NCBI RefSeq assembly: GCF_001423845.1
Contig: NZ_LMPM01000001.1
Span: forward strand, 2,712,101 to 2,776,100
Length of the DNA: 64,000 bases
Source: Sphingomonas sp. Leaf357
Lineage (GTDB): Bacteria > Pseudomonadota > Alphaproteobacteria > Sphingomonadales > Sphingomonadaceae
Reading direction: 5' to 3'
In this document: piece after piece, positions 9,053-18,130 of the stretch
Layout of the letters: every line of letters begins with the position of its first letter
Numbering within the stretch: position 1 is the first letter of the stretch
Notes under the pieces: model-generated
Told to the model about the DNA's origin: nothing
Database searches by the model: none
What the model saw: only the letters and a program-made list of their open reading frames with translations
Made by a program: the position numbers and the translations under genes

Positions 9053-10363
9053 ATGACAGACCTCGCCACGCTCACATCGTTGCTCGCCCGGCAGCGCCCG
9101 GACTGGTCGCTCGAACAGCCGTTCTACATCGATCCCGACATCTACGCTTTCGAGGAGAACGAGTGGATAGCTCGCCAGTGGACGGTAGTGGGGCACATCA
9201 GCGAAGTACCGGCCAAGGGCAGCTATATCGTCCGCGAGCTCTACGGCCAGTCGATCATCGTCGTGCGGGCGAGCGACACGGACGTCCATGCCTATTACAA
9301 CGTATGTACGCATCGCGGATCTCGGCTATGCAAGACCGATGGCCGTGCGCCCTTCCTGGTATGTCCGTATCACGCCTGGTCCTTCCGCCTGACGGGAGAA
9401 TTGCAGAGCCGCCAAGACGTGCCTGAGGGGGTGGATCCGGCCAAACTCGGCCTTCATGCCGTTCCGGTACGCGTCGTCGAGGGGCTGATCTTCTGCGTGC
9501 CCGCTGGAAAGGATCTGCCGGACATCGAGCCCGCGATCGCCGGACTGACACCGATGCTCCGGCGGCACGGACTGGCCCGGGCGCGCATCGTCGCGCGCAA
9601 ATCGTACCCGACCAACGCCAATTGGAAGCTCGTCGTCGAGAACGCTTATGAATGCTACCATTGCCGTCCCGCTCATCCGGAATATTTCAGCGCGAACGGC
9701 CACGTCAGCGTCAGTGCCGTTCGCGACGACCGAAAGGCGGCGGCCTGGCACGAGAATGTTGCGCTCTGGCGCGAGGAGGTCAGCGCGGACGGATCGTTCA
9801 ACGCGCGGGTCGATGCCGATGGCGGCCTCGCGCGCGTGCCGTATCGGATCAATAGGTGGCCGATCGGATCTGGCCGCCTCAGCCTATCGCGCGACGGAAA
9901 GCCGGTGGCCGCGCTGATGGGTGACTATGCCGTCTTCGACGGTGGCGAGACCCAGGTCCGACTCGGCCGGTTGGCGTTCGTGAGCGCGGCCAACGACTAT
10001 GCGACCCTCGTCCAAATCGTACCACTCGGACCCGAGCAGACGAATATGATCCTGACTTGGCTGGTCGATGAAGAAGCCGATCCGGAGACGATCGACGTCG
10101 ATGCCGTAAGCTGGATGTGGGACGTGACGACTGTGCAGGACAAGCGCATTGTCGAGGATAATGCGGCGGGCGTGCGATCGGTCGCTTACCGGCCTGGACC
10201 CTATACTCTGCTCGAGAGCGAAACGGCGCTGTTCGTGAAGACCTATCTAGCCGAAATGGCGCAATTGGTCGCGGGGGCGAGCGATCGCAGCCGCCCCACT
10301 CGTCCTCCACGCGACGAGCAGGGGATGCCTGAAACGATTGTGACCGCCCCGCTATCGACCTAA
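9053..10363 (+). CDS. Rieske aromatic-ring-hydroxylating-type oxygenase, large subunit (betaine-demethylase-like)
   Basis: 436 residues. The Rieske [2Fe-2S] centre is C85-x-H87-x16-C104-x2-H107 ('CTHRG...CPYH'). The mononuclear iron segment 'NAYECYHCRPAHPEYF' (His203, His208) resembles glycine-betaine monooxygenase GbcA and related N-demethylases more than ring dioxygenases. Close to sarcosine oxidase, it probably demethylates a quaternary or tertiary amine such as glycine betaine or dimethylglycine. That substrate is inferred from context. AAGGGA precedes the ATG; an in-frame ATG at 9029 is the alternative. No ferredoxin reductase partner is present nearby. Confidence 0.85.
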   Translation: MTDLATLTSLLARQRPDWSLEQPFYIDPDIYAFEENEWIARQWTVVGHISEVPAKGSYIVRELYGQSIIVVRASDTDVHAYYNVCTHRGSRLCKTDGRAPFLVCPYHAWSFRLTGELQSRQDVPEGVDPAKLGLHAVPVRVVEGLIFCVPAGKDLPDIEPAIAGLTPMLRRHGLARARIVARKSYPTNANWKLVVENAYECYHCRPAHPEYFSANGHVSVSAVRDDRKAAAWHENVALWREEVSADGSFNARVDADGGLARVPYRINRWPIGSGRLSLSRDGKPVAALMGDYAVFDGGETQVRLGRLAFVSAANDYATLVQIVPLGPEQTNMILTWLVDEEADPETIDVDAVSWMWDVTTVQDKRIVEDNAAGVRSVAYRPGPYTLLESETALFVKTYLAEMAQLVAGASDRSRPTRPPRDEQGMPETIVTAPLST

Positions 10364-10377
10364 TAGTCGAACGACGC

Positions 10378-10551
10378 TTACCAGAAGATCATCGGTGTCT
10401 TCGTCAGCAACTCGGTCCCGGTGTCCGTGATGATGAAGTTCTGTTCGAACGTTGCCGCCCCCACACGGGTGTGTGTCAGGAACGCTTCCGAACTGAACAC
10501 CATGCCGGATCGGAGTGGTACGTCGAACAGCAGGGATCCGGTGCCATCCAT
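10378..10551 (-). pseudogene. C-terminal remnant of an M24 family peptidase (creatinase / Xaa-Pro peptidase fold)
   Basis: The minus strand encodes the last 57 residues of a pita-bread-fold enzyme. The segments 'PLRSGMVFSSEAF' and 'GAATFEQNFIITDTGTELLT' hold the two terminal metal-binding glutamates of the M24 family, followed by 'PMIFW' and a stop. Upstream of 10551 the reading frame dissolves into sequence antisense to the TetR gene, with no further M24 motifs, so most of the gene is lost. M24 enzymes such as creatinase release sarcosine, which would suit the neighbouring sox operon, but the fragment is too short to name the substrate. Confidence 0.75.
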
Positions 10552-10689
10552 CACAGCCCTGCCCCCCCCTCCCGGACCCGGCGCGACTTCACCATTTGCG
10601 CCGTCGCGATCCTTGTGGTGCTTCCGCTTAGCCGCGGCTCCCTGTATCCGCTCGAGTATTCGTCTGATTATCGGGACTGGAGCAAAGAT

Positions 10690-11334
10690 ATGGCGTTTGG
10701 CCGAAGATTGACCCGCGACGATTGGGTGGCGGTGGCGCAGAAAGTGCTGGTCAAATCCGGCATCGACGACGTCAAGGTCGATCGGCTCGCCAAACTGATG
10801 CACGTCACACGCGGCAGCTTCTACTGGCATTTCGAAGACCGCGAGGCCTTGCTCGATGCGCTGCTTGATGATTGGCGCGGGCACAACCTGCGCGAGATCG
10901 AGGAGATTTCCGCGCGGTGGGCAACCAATCCACCTGACTTCGTAGAGGTCATGCACATTTGGCTGGGCGAAGATCCGATCGTGCCGCAAGTCGATACCGC
11001 CATCCGCGCCTGGGCGCGCAAAAGCCCCGATGTGGCGCGGCTGGTCCACGAAACCGACGATGCTTGGGTCGCCTTGTTGCAGAACCACTTTCGCAAAATG
11101 GGGATGGGTCCAGACGAGTCGCTGGTCCGTGCGCGTGTGGTATATTTCCACCAGATCGGCTATTACGCGCTGGCGATCCAGGAGGATCTGGAAGAACGTA
11201 TTCGACTGGCACCGTTCTACAACGAGGTGCTGACCGGGCAGCGGTCCACGCCCGAGCAGGAAACCGTCCTGCGATCGCTGCTGGAAACTAAGCGGCTGCA
11301 GCTGCGGCGGGAGGCGGGCGCGACACCGGCCTGA
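10690..11334 (+). CDS. TetR family transcriptional regulator
   Basis: 214 residues. The N-terminal helix-turn-helix is clear: 'VDRLAKLMHVTRGSFYWHFEDREALLDALLDDW' is the classical TetR DNA-recognition segment near residues 32-65. The C-terminal ligand domain is all-helical and not assignable. The open frame extends upstream to 10471, but that part overlaps the M24 remnant and does not look like protein. It sits between the Rieske gene and the MFS/S9/P450 unit and could control either. It is the closest candidate for the CATACA-N4-TGTATG operators. Confidence 0.88.
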   Translation: MAFGRRLTRDDWVAVAQKVLVKSGIDDVKVDRLAKLMHVTRGSFYWHFEDREALLDALLDDWRGHNLREIEEISARWATNPPDFVEVMHIWLGEDPIVPQVDTAIRAWARKSPDVARLVHETDDAWVALLQNHFRKMGMGPDESLVRARVVYFHQIGYYALAIQEDLEERIRLAPFYNEVLTGQRSTPEQETVLRSLLETKRLQLRREAGATPA

Positions 11335-11374
11335 TCGTTTGCGACGCAGGGGCACTGTGTTCACGCCTACGCCG

Positions 11375-12547
11375 TTACGCTGTCGCTTCTTCGACCGCCG
11401 CGGAACGCCTCTTGCCGCCGATGCGCCACGCCAAGACCGTTCCCGCCAGCGTCAGCGCCAGACACGTCAAGCACAGCAACGACAAACTGCCGTTCTGCAA
11501 GACGAAGCCACCGATGGCGGGGCCGATTGTCAAGCCGCCACCCGTGGCAACCGGCGTCAGGACGGTGGCGCGGCCGTCGCGATCAACAGCGACAAGGCAT
11601 TCGAACAAGAATGGAAACTGGAACGTCCAGGCAAAATAGAGGCCGCAGACCCCAACCGTGAACGGAGCGAATCCACCGACGAACATCATCACCAGACTAG
11701 CGACGATCAATGCGATACCGAAGCCCAGCCCGATGCCGAGGCGCAGGCGGTCGGTCACGGCACCGGACGCCAGCGACCCGGCCAGGCCCGCCAGGGACGA
11801 TGCCGACATCGCGGCCGACAGCTGCAACAAACTCAAGTGCCGGGCGCTGCCCAGCCGCTCCATGAACGCCCAGACCATCGCCAGACCGACGAAGAAAACG
11901 AAGATCGCCAGCAGCCCGCCAAATGCCGAGATATTCAACGCCGGTCGTCCCGCACCGGCAGCGCGCTGGACCTGCTCGCGGCCGCGCACTGCGAGTGGCA
12001 CGAGCGCGAACGCCGGGAGCGCCGCGAACACCACCAACAGGTAGAACACATGCCAGCCATGATGCGCGATCAGCGTCGGCAGTACCGCCATCGCTGCCGC
12101 GCCAACGATCGATTGGCCGCCGGCATAGATCGCGATCGACCGGCCGGGCAGTCGGGCCTGTCCCATCAGCGCATAGCAGCATGCGGCGACGACGCCTTCG
12201 CCAAGCCCCGAGATCAGCCGCGTCGCCACCAGCGCGGTCAGCCCGCTGGTGCTCAACGTCAGCACGTTGCCCGCGGTCATGACCAGCAATCCGCCCACGA
12301 TCAGCGCGAACCAGGAAAATCGTCGGCCCAGCACGGCGCAGGCCAGCGAGCCGAGCAGGATACTGCCCATGTTGATGGCGATGACATACCCGGCCTGATC
12401 CAACCCCATACCGAACTGTCGGGCTAGGACGCCGACCATCAGCGGCAACACCGCCGGCAGTGTCGCTGCGGCTAGAGCGATCGCGATCGTTGCCCATTCG
12501 CAGGCATCGAGGCCCAGGAAACCGGCCGGGCGCAGGATGCTCCTCAT
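11375..12547 (-). CDS. MFS transporter
   Basis: 390 residues, strongly hydrophobic with about 12 predicted membrane segments. Visible features include 'VGVLARQFGMGLDQAGYVIAI' in the first loop and 'RLISGLGEGVVAACCYALMG' in segments 4-5, plus a loop rich in Arg and Gly in the middle. Transport direction and substrate cannot be told from sequence. Its ATG overlaps the stop of the S9 peptidase (ATGA at 12544-12547), so it is the last gene of a unit with the TonB receptor, P450 and peptidase. It could import a product released by those enzymes. Confidence 0.88.
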   Translation of the reverse strand: MRSILRPAGFLGLDACEWATIAIALAAATLPAVLPLMVGVLARQFGMGLDQAGYVIAINMGSILLGSLACAVLGRRFSWFALIVGGLLVMTAGNVLTLSTSGLTALVATRLISGLGEGVVAACCYALMGQARLPGRSIAIYAGGQSIVGAAAMAVLPTLIAHHGWHVFYLLVVFAALPAFALVPLAVRGREQVQRAAGAGRPALNISAFGGLLAIFVFFVGLAMVWAFMERLGSARHLSLLQLSAAMSASSLAGLAGSLASGAVTDRLRLGIGLGFGIALIVASLVMMFVGGFAPFTVGVCGLYFAWTFQFPFLFECLVAVDRDGRATVLTPVATGGGLTIGPAIGGFVLQNGSLSLLCLTCLALTLAGTVLAWRIGGKRRSAAVEEATA

Positions 12548-14481
12548 GCCGACATGTGCCGCGTGAACCAGTCGAGAACGCGCGCGGCGCTGTCGATGTA
12601 GCTGCGAGGGCCGCGCAGGCTATGTCCGTCCATTGGATAGGTCATCAGCATGCTCGACGATCCCTGCTCGAGCAACGATCGATGCAGTTCGATCGACTGG
12701 CCGATCGGTGTGCAGCGGTCGAGCGCGCCGGCGAGGATCAACGTAGCCGCCTGGGTCTTTGCCGCAGACAGGGCAGGACTGCGCCCGACGTAGGTGTTGC
12801 TGAGCGTGGCGGGCCTGCCGCCGAGGAAGAGGTCTTCCAGGATCGGCATGTTGGACGTGAAATGCTGGCTGAACCAGTTGCTGACTGGCGAGATGCAGAC
12901 CGCTGCCGCAATCTGCGGCATCAGCTTGGGCAGCAGGGCCGACATATAGCCGCCATAGCTTGATCCGGTCAGGCCGATCCTCTCTGGGTCCGCCAGTCGC
13001 TGGGCAATCAGATATTCGATCCCCGCGATGATGTCTCCGGCATCGGCCCCGCCCATGTCGCCAAGCACTGCGCGCGCAAAATCCTGCCCGCGACCGCTGC
13101 TGCCCCGGGGGTTGGGGTAAAACATCGCGACGCCGTTCGCGATCAGCGCCGGCGCGGCGCGCTGCCGCCCTTCCCAACGCGCGCGAAACGCCCAGACCGG
13201 GCCGCCATGGATTTCGACGACCGTCGGCAACGGGCCGGCCGCGCCTACCGGCCGCACCAGCAATCCCTCGATTTCGCTGCCGTCCGGTGCGGGCCAGCGG
13301 ACCGTCGTCATGACGCCATCACCGCGATCATTGCCGTCGGCCAGGACGCGGATGACCTCGATCCCGTCGACGCCGATTGCCGCCAAGCGCGGTGCGCTGG
13401 TCTGGCTTTCCAGCACGGCGACCGCGCCCGCCGCCCCGCTCGGCCGCGATGTCGGGAACTGCGCGCCGCAAGACCAATCGTCGGCCGACCAGAGTTCGGC
13501 GTATCCCGCCGGCGTCAGGTCATGATCCGCGATCACCGTGGTCAGGCCGCGCTGTCCGGCCAGATGCAGGCTATGGCCTCGCCACGCAACCGATGTGATT
13601 TCGGCCCTGCCCGTATCGAGCCAGTCGACTGCCCCGCCGCATGCGTCGATGCGCTTCAGGCTGCCGCAGACGATGCCGCGATCGCTTGCCACGCCCTCGA
13701 CGAAGACGACGCTTCGGCCATCGGGTGCACCCCGGACATGGCCGATCTGATCGGCGGGTTCCAATAGCGGACGCAGCTTGAGGGAGGTGAGGTCCAGCAT
13801 CGCAAGGGAGGCGCGATACCAAGCGGCCTCGCCGCTGCGATCGCTGCGCAGCACAACGATGGCCGTATCGCCGCACCACGATGCCTCCCACACCATGCCG
13901 GGAACTGGCAACGAAGTCGCCGGCGCCCCCTTGCTTGGACGGTAAATCGATAGGTGACGCCAATCGTCTGGGTCCGGTGCCCCATCATCGATCACGGGAT
14001 CCCAGGATGATGCCGTATCGTGCCGTCCGACGCTGACCGATCCGGCAAGCGTGGTGGTATCTGTACCGGGACCGGCCACCAGCAGCAGGAGCGCGGTATC
14101 GTCCGGCGACCAATCGATCTGTTCGAGTCTTCCGAGCGTGCAAAACTCGTCCTCGACCGATCCGTCGGACGCCATCACGACCAGCCGGTCCGCCCCATCG
14201 GCGTTGCTCACCGCAAAAGCGAGACGGCCCGATATGGCGGACAGTGTAAGCAGCTTGGCGGGCCCATCGTGCAGGGAGACAAGATCGCCGGACCGGTCGT
14301 CGCGATACACCACCGATCGCGGGGTTTCGGTGACGTCGGCGCCGCAGACCTTGCCGATGAAAAACATGGTTCGTCCGCCGTCGGGCGTGCAGAGATCGGT
14401 GGCGTCGTACGGCTTGCCACTGCCGGCGCGCATCAGCCGCGCGTAGATTCGGGTGACGGTATCGTGTGCGGACATGGCCAT
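12544..14481 (-). CDS. S9 family (prolyl oligopeptidase-like) serine hydrolase
   Basis: 645 residues. An N-terminal beta-propeller-like region is followed by an alpha/beta-hydrolase domain with nucleophile motif 'GLTGSSYGGYMSAL' (GxSxGG), the acid in 'LILAGALDRCTPIGQS' and the catalytic His in 'MDGHSLRG'. 'HGGPVWAFRARW' gives the oxyanion segment typical of the S9C acylaminoacyl-peptidase group. The start at 14481 was chosen because AGGAGAG lies nine bases upstream. No signal peptide is seen, so it probably acts in the cytoplasm on peptides or ester/amide compounds brought in by its neighbours. Confidence 0.9.
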   Translation of the reverse strand: MAMSAHDTVTRIYARLMRAGSGKPYDATDLCTPDGGRTMFFIGKVCGADVTETPRSVVYRDDRSGDLVSLHDGPAKLLTLSAISGRLAFAVSNADGADRLVVMASDGSVEDEFCTLGRLEQIDWSPDDTALLLLVAGPGTDTTTLAGSVSVGRHDTASSWDPVIDDGAPDPDDWRHLSIYRPSKGAPATSLPVPGMVWEASWCGDTAIVVLRSDRSGEAAWYRASLAMLDLTSLKLRPLLEPADQIGHVRGAPDGRSVVFVEGVASDRGIVCGSLKRIDACGGAVDWLDTGRAEITSVAWRGHSLHLAGQRGLTTVIADHDLTPAGYAELWSADDWSCGAQFPTSRPSGAAGAVAVLESQTSAPRLAAIGVDGIEVIRVLADGNDRGDGVMTTVRWPAPDGSEIEGLLVRPVGAAGPLPTVVEIHGGPVWAFRARWEGRQRAAPALIANGVAMFYPNPRGSSGRGQDFARAVLGDMGGADAGDIIAGIEYLIAQRLADPERIGLTGSSYGGYMSALLPKLMPQIAAAVCISPVSNWFSQHFTSNMPILEDLFLGGRPATLSNTYVGRSPALSAAKTQAATLILAGALDRCTPIGQSIELHRSLLEQGSSSMLMTYPMDGHSLRGPRSYIDSAARVLDWFTRHMSA

Positions 14482-14538
14482 GCGAATGCACTCTCCTGTG
14501 ACGGCGCATCCGCCTTGATCCTCATGCACCAACCCATT

Positions 14539-15798
14539 TTACGTGACGTTGCGAAGTGGGGTAACGCTTAAACCCAGATTCTTCAGGCCGACTGTTGCGA
14601 AGGCGCCGCCTGTCAATGCCTCGGTCTCGATCGTCGGATCGGGCTTCATATCCGACACTGTCGCACCGATCCGCTCGAGAATCAGACGAACCTCCAGCCG
14701 CGCCAGCCACGAGCCCATGCACATATGTGGCCCATACCCGAATGCCGCATGCGCCGCATTGGAGCGTGCCGGGTCGAAGGTGTCGCCATCCGGAAATGCC
14801 GTATCGTCGCGATTGGCCGATGCGACGAGGAGGCGCACGCTCGCACCTGCCGGCAAGCGATATCCGCCGAGGACCGTATCCTCGCCCACAAACCGGGAGA
14901 GCCGATGCACCGGCGGGCGATATCGTAGCATCTCGTTCAGGAAGGCTGCGGCCCCTTTTTCGGTCCGCAGAAACGGCAACCACACGGGATTGTGGCTGAG
15001 GAAGTCGAGGCAGTTTCCCGTCAGCAACGTCGTCGTCTCGTGCCCGGCCATGAAGATCAGTGCGGCGAAGCCGGACGCTTCCTCGGCTGTCAGTTCGCCG
15101 CTCGCCCGAAGCCTTGCGAGGTTACTCACAACATTGTCGGCCTGGCTGTCGCTGGCTGCGTCGAGCACGTTGCCAATGTAAGATGTCAACGCCACATAGG
15201 CGGCATCGTCCGCACCGCCGGGCACGCCGCGCAGCAGGATCGCCACATAGTCCAGGATTTTCGTAGTCCAATCGCGCATCTGCGCCGAATGTTCTACGGG
15301 TACTCCAAGCAGGGTGGAAATGACGCTGATGGTCAGCGGACTGGCAAACAGCCCCATGACTTCACCGCCGCCATTTTGGAGAACGACATTCCAACGTTTC
15401 GCGATCAGCTCGGCGATCCGCGGCGTGAACTCCTGAACCGCGCGGGGCGTAAACGCCTTGCTCGCCATCTGCCGCAGGCGCGGATGGTCGGGCGCATCAA
15501 GGCTCAGCAGAAATCCCGGCGGCACTACCGCGCCGGGCGGTTGCGACAGAAAGACCGCCGCGTTGCGCAAGGCCGCGGTCACGTCAGCGAAACGGCTGAC
15601 GATATACAGCGGCGCATCGGAGTTGCCGGCACGAATGACGGGCGCGTTGGCCCGCATCCATCGGTAATGCGCATAAGGCGACGTTTGGATGCCCACGTCG
15701 AACGGGTCGAACGGCGTCAGGTCATCAGGCCAGTCTAAATCCGTCGACAACGGAGGCAATGCAGCCACGACGTCCGTCTTCTGATTCTCCTCGCTCAC
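14539..15798 (-). CDS. Cytochrome P450
   Basis: 419 residues, a soluble bacterial class I P450. The I-helix motif 'AGHETT' is at 251-256, the K-helix ExxR at E289/R292 ('EMLRYRP'), and the haem-binding loop 'FGYGPHMCMG' with Cys360. The GTG start lies three bases after the TonB receptor stop, with AGGAG inside the first codons and no other good start, so it is co-transcribed. No ferredoxin or ferredoxin reductase gene is next to it. The substrate is unknown; the neighbours suggest a compound taken up across the outer membrane. Confidence 0.95.
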   Translation of the reverse strand: MSEENQKTDVVAALPPLSTDLDWPDDLTPFDPFDVGIQTSPYAHYRWMRANAPVIRAGNSDAPLYIVSRFADVTAALRNAAVFLSQPPGAVVPPGFLLSLDAPDHPRLRQMASKAFTPRAVQEFTPRIAELIAKRWNVVLQNGGGEVMGLFASPLTISVISTLLGVPVEHSAQMRDWTTKILDYVAILLRGVPGGADDAAYVALTSYIGNVLDAASDSQADNVVSNLARLRASGELTAEEASGFAALIFMAGHETTTLLTGNCLDFLSHNPVWLPFLRTEKGAAAFLNEMLRYRPPVHRLSRFVGEDTVLGGYRLPAGASVRLLVASANRDDTAFPDGDTFDPARSNAAHAAFGYGPHMCMGSWLARLEVRLILERIGATVSDMKPDPTIETEALTGGAFATVGLKNLGLSVTPLRNVT

Positions 15799-15801
15799 CG
15801 A

Positions 15802-18018
15802 TCAGAACGTTTTGGCGATGGACAATCCGACCGTGCGAGGCCGGATGTAGTTCACGCCAAAGGAGGTGGTGACAGTGACGCGGCGCGCATTAGCGGTCGC
15901 GCCGACGACACCGCGCTGATCGGTCAGGTTGGTGGCGAACGCAGTCAGCGACCAGCCCTCATATTTCACCCCGGTGCGCAGATCGAGCGTGGCATAGCCG
16001 GGATATTCCACACGCGGAGCGGCGGCGTTGGCGCCGAATTCGCCTTTGCGATCGTCGACCAGCGTCACCGTGCCGCCGAGGAACGCCGTGGTATCGGCAC
16101 CCAGCGTGAAATCCTGATCGAACGCCGCACTGGCGGAAAGGTCTCCGCTGAATGGCAGGCGGTCTCCCGCGAAACCATAGCCGCTGCCGGTCGGCAAATC
16201 CCTGGTCAGCCGCGCGTCGTTATAGGCCGCGTTCAGAACGAAGCTCGTGCCCTTGGCCGGCGCCAGCGTTACACTGGCCTCGACGCCCTGGCTCTTCGCC
16301 TGCGGACCGTTGATGAAATAGAAGAAGCCGTTGGTCGGGTTGGTCAGCGCCAACTGGATGTTTTTCCAATCGATCCGATAGACCGAGACATCGAACGAGA
16401 CGCTGCGATCGGGCAGACTGCCTTTCACGCCCAATTCGTAATTGGTCGTCGTGTCGGGGCCGAATTCCTTGGGCACGCCTGCCGAGGTCGCGTCCGCCGT
16501 CGACAGCGGGTTGGGGCCGCCGACCCGATAGCCGGTCGCGAGACGCCCGTAGATCATGAGATTGGGGTTGAGCCGCAACCTCGGGGTGACCTGATAAGTG
16601 AACTTGCTGTCCTTTGACGTCTGGTCGAGGCGATAATCGCCGGCCAGCGGCCCGCTGCCGATTTCTGTGTAGACCTGCCTGTTGCTGCCGTAACGGCCGC
16701 CGAACTGGATATCAAACCGCTCGCCGAGCTTCACGGTCAGTGCGGCAAAACCGGCATATTCGCGGAACGTGCTCGGAAAGAGGGCTTCGAGCAACAACCC
16801 GCGATTGGCACCGGTCGCGGCCAGCGCGAAGATTTTCTGATCGGCGTCGGTCTTCTCGTCGGTGTAGAATCCGCCAACCAGCCAGTCCAGGACCGCGCCC
16901 TCCCCTGCCAGGCGCACTTCTTGGCTGAACTTGCGCGTATGGAAATCGTTGACGAGCGCCGCACCGGGCACGCCGGAAACCGAATCGGCCAAGTCACCAT
17001 AGCGCGATGTCGATTCCACGGAGGCGCGGTAGTCACTCGTGCCTAGGCTGCTAAGAGATGTCAGCGTCGCTGCGCCGAAATCATAGGACAAGGTGGCGGA
17101 ATAGAGGCGCGACCGAAAGTCATAATGGTCAGCGCCGGGAACACGCCGCTGCGTCAAGTCACCGAACAAGGGCTGGGTGCGATAATCGGTGTCGGTATCT
17201 CCCGAGCCGTCACCTTCGACGTTTTGCAGCAGCGCGGCAAGCTTGATGGTCAACGGATCCACGGGCCGCCACAGCAATGCGATATGACCACCATAAGTAT
17301 CGGTGCGATTGACGTCTTTCTGGCCGGTGGTCAGATTATCGACATAGCCGCCGTCACGGCGATAGAAACCGCTGGCACGCACCGCCAGCGTCGTGCCGAG
17401 CGGCACATTGATTGAACCACGGCCTGAAAAGCCCATCGCGCCATGCGCAACGCTGTTGATCCCGCCTTCCACTCGGCCTTCGCCGCCGGCTGTCGACGGA
17501 TCCTTGGTGACGAATTTGATCAAGCCGCCGATGCTGCTCGCGCCATACAACGTCCCCTGCGGGCCGCGCAGCACTTCGACGCGGTCGAGCGTCGCGGGAT
17601 CGAGGTCGGGAATGATGCGCGACCCGTATCCGAGGACGCTACTCGAGCCGAACGGAACGTCGTCGATAACGATTCCGACCGCCGGATTGGTGGTCTGGCC
17701 GGTGGTAATACCGCGGACCGCCACGTTGACCTGCCCATTGCCCTGCGCGCTGATATTCAGGCCCGGAACGGTCGCGAAGTAATCCTGCAACCTCACCTGA
17801 TTACGCTCCGCCAGAACGTCACCCAGGATAGCCGATACGGCCAGCGGCACATCCCGCAGACGCTCGCTCTTCTTCTGGGCGGTGACGATGATGTCGCCCG
17901 TGGCCTCGGACTCCGTGGGACTTGCGTTGGATTGTGCATGTGCCGTTGACGTGCAAAGGATGCATGCTGCCACCAAGCTGCCATTTTTGCGTAGCTGCGC
18001 AATAAAATCCTGTTTCAT
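15802..18018 (-). CDS. TonB-dependent outer-membrane receptor
   Basis: 738 residues. Signal peptide ends at 'CTSTAHAQS', followed by a TonB box-like 'GDIIVTAQKKSERLRDVP'. The plug domain has 'VPGLNISAQGNGQVNVAVRG' and 'VEVLRGPQGTLYGASSIGG'. A 22-strand barrel region follows, ending with a terminal Phe. This sort of plug ('AQKKSERLRDVPLAVSA') is common in large sphingomonad receptor families for aromatic and natural-product uptake. First gene of a unit with P450, S9 hydrolase and MFS transporter, divergent from the AraC regulator. Confidence 0.93.
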   Translation of the reverse strand: MKQDFIAQLRKNGSLVAACILCTSTAHAQSNASPTESEATGDIIVTAQKKSERLRDVPLAVSAILGDVLAERNQVRLQDYFATVPGLNISAQGNGQVNVAVRGITTGQTTNPAVGIVIDDVPFGSSSVLGYGSRIIPDLDPATLDRVEVLRGPQGTLYGASSIGGLIKFVTKDPSTAGGEGRVEGGINSVAHGAMGFSGRGSINVPLGTTLAVRASGFYRRDGGYVDNLTTGQKDVNRTDTYGGHIALLWRPVDPLTIKLAALLQNVEGDGSGDTDTDYRTQPLFGDLTQRRVPGADHYDFRSRLYSATLSYDFGAATLTSLSSLGTSDYRASVESTSRYGDLADSVSGVPGAALVNDFHTRKFSQEVRLAGEGAVLDWLVGGFYTDEKTDADQKIFALAATGANRGLLLEALFPSTFREYAGFAALTVKLGERFDIQFGGRYGSNRQVYTEIGSGPLAGDYRLDQTSKDSKFTYQVTPRLRLNPNLMIYGRLATGYRVGGPNPLSTADATSAGVPKEFGPDTTTNYELGVKGSLPDRSVSFDVSVYRIDWKNIQLALTNPTNGFFYFINGPQAKSQGVEASVTLAPAKGTSFVLNAAYNDARLTRDLPTGSGYGFAGDRLPFSGDLSASAAFDQDFTLGADTTAFLGGTVTLVDDRKGEFGANAAAPRVEYPGYATLDLRTGVKYEGWSLTAFATNLTDQRGVVGATANARRVTVTTSFGVNYIRPRTVGLSIAKTF

Positions 18019-18130
18019 CGTTTCCCGTTCCCGGTGATGCCATCAGCCTCTGCAACGTCCTGTCGGATGTGACGTTAGCGTTACGATGCTATGCTTGGCG
18101 TGCTCGAGAACAAGATGTACACAGCATGGA

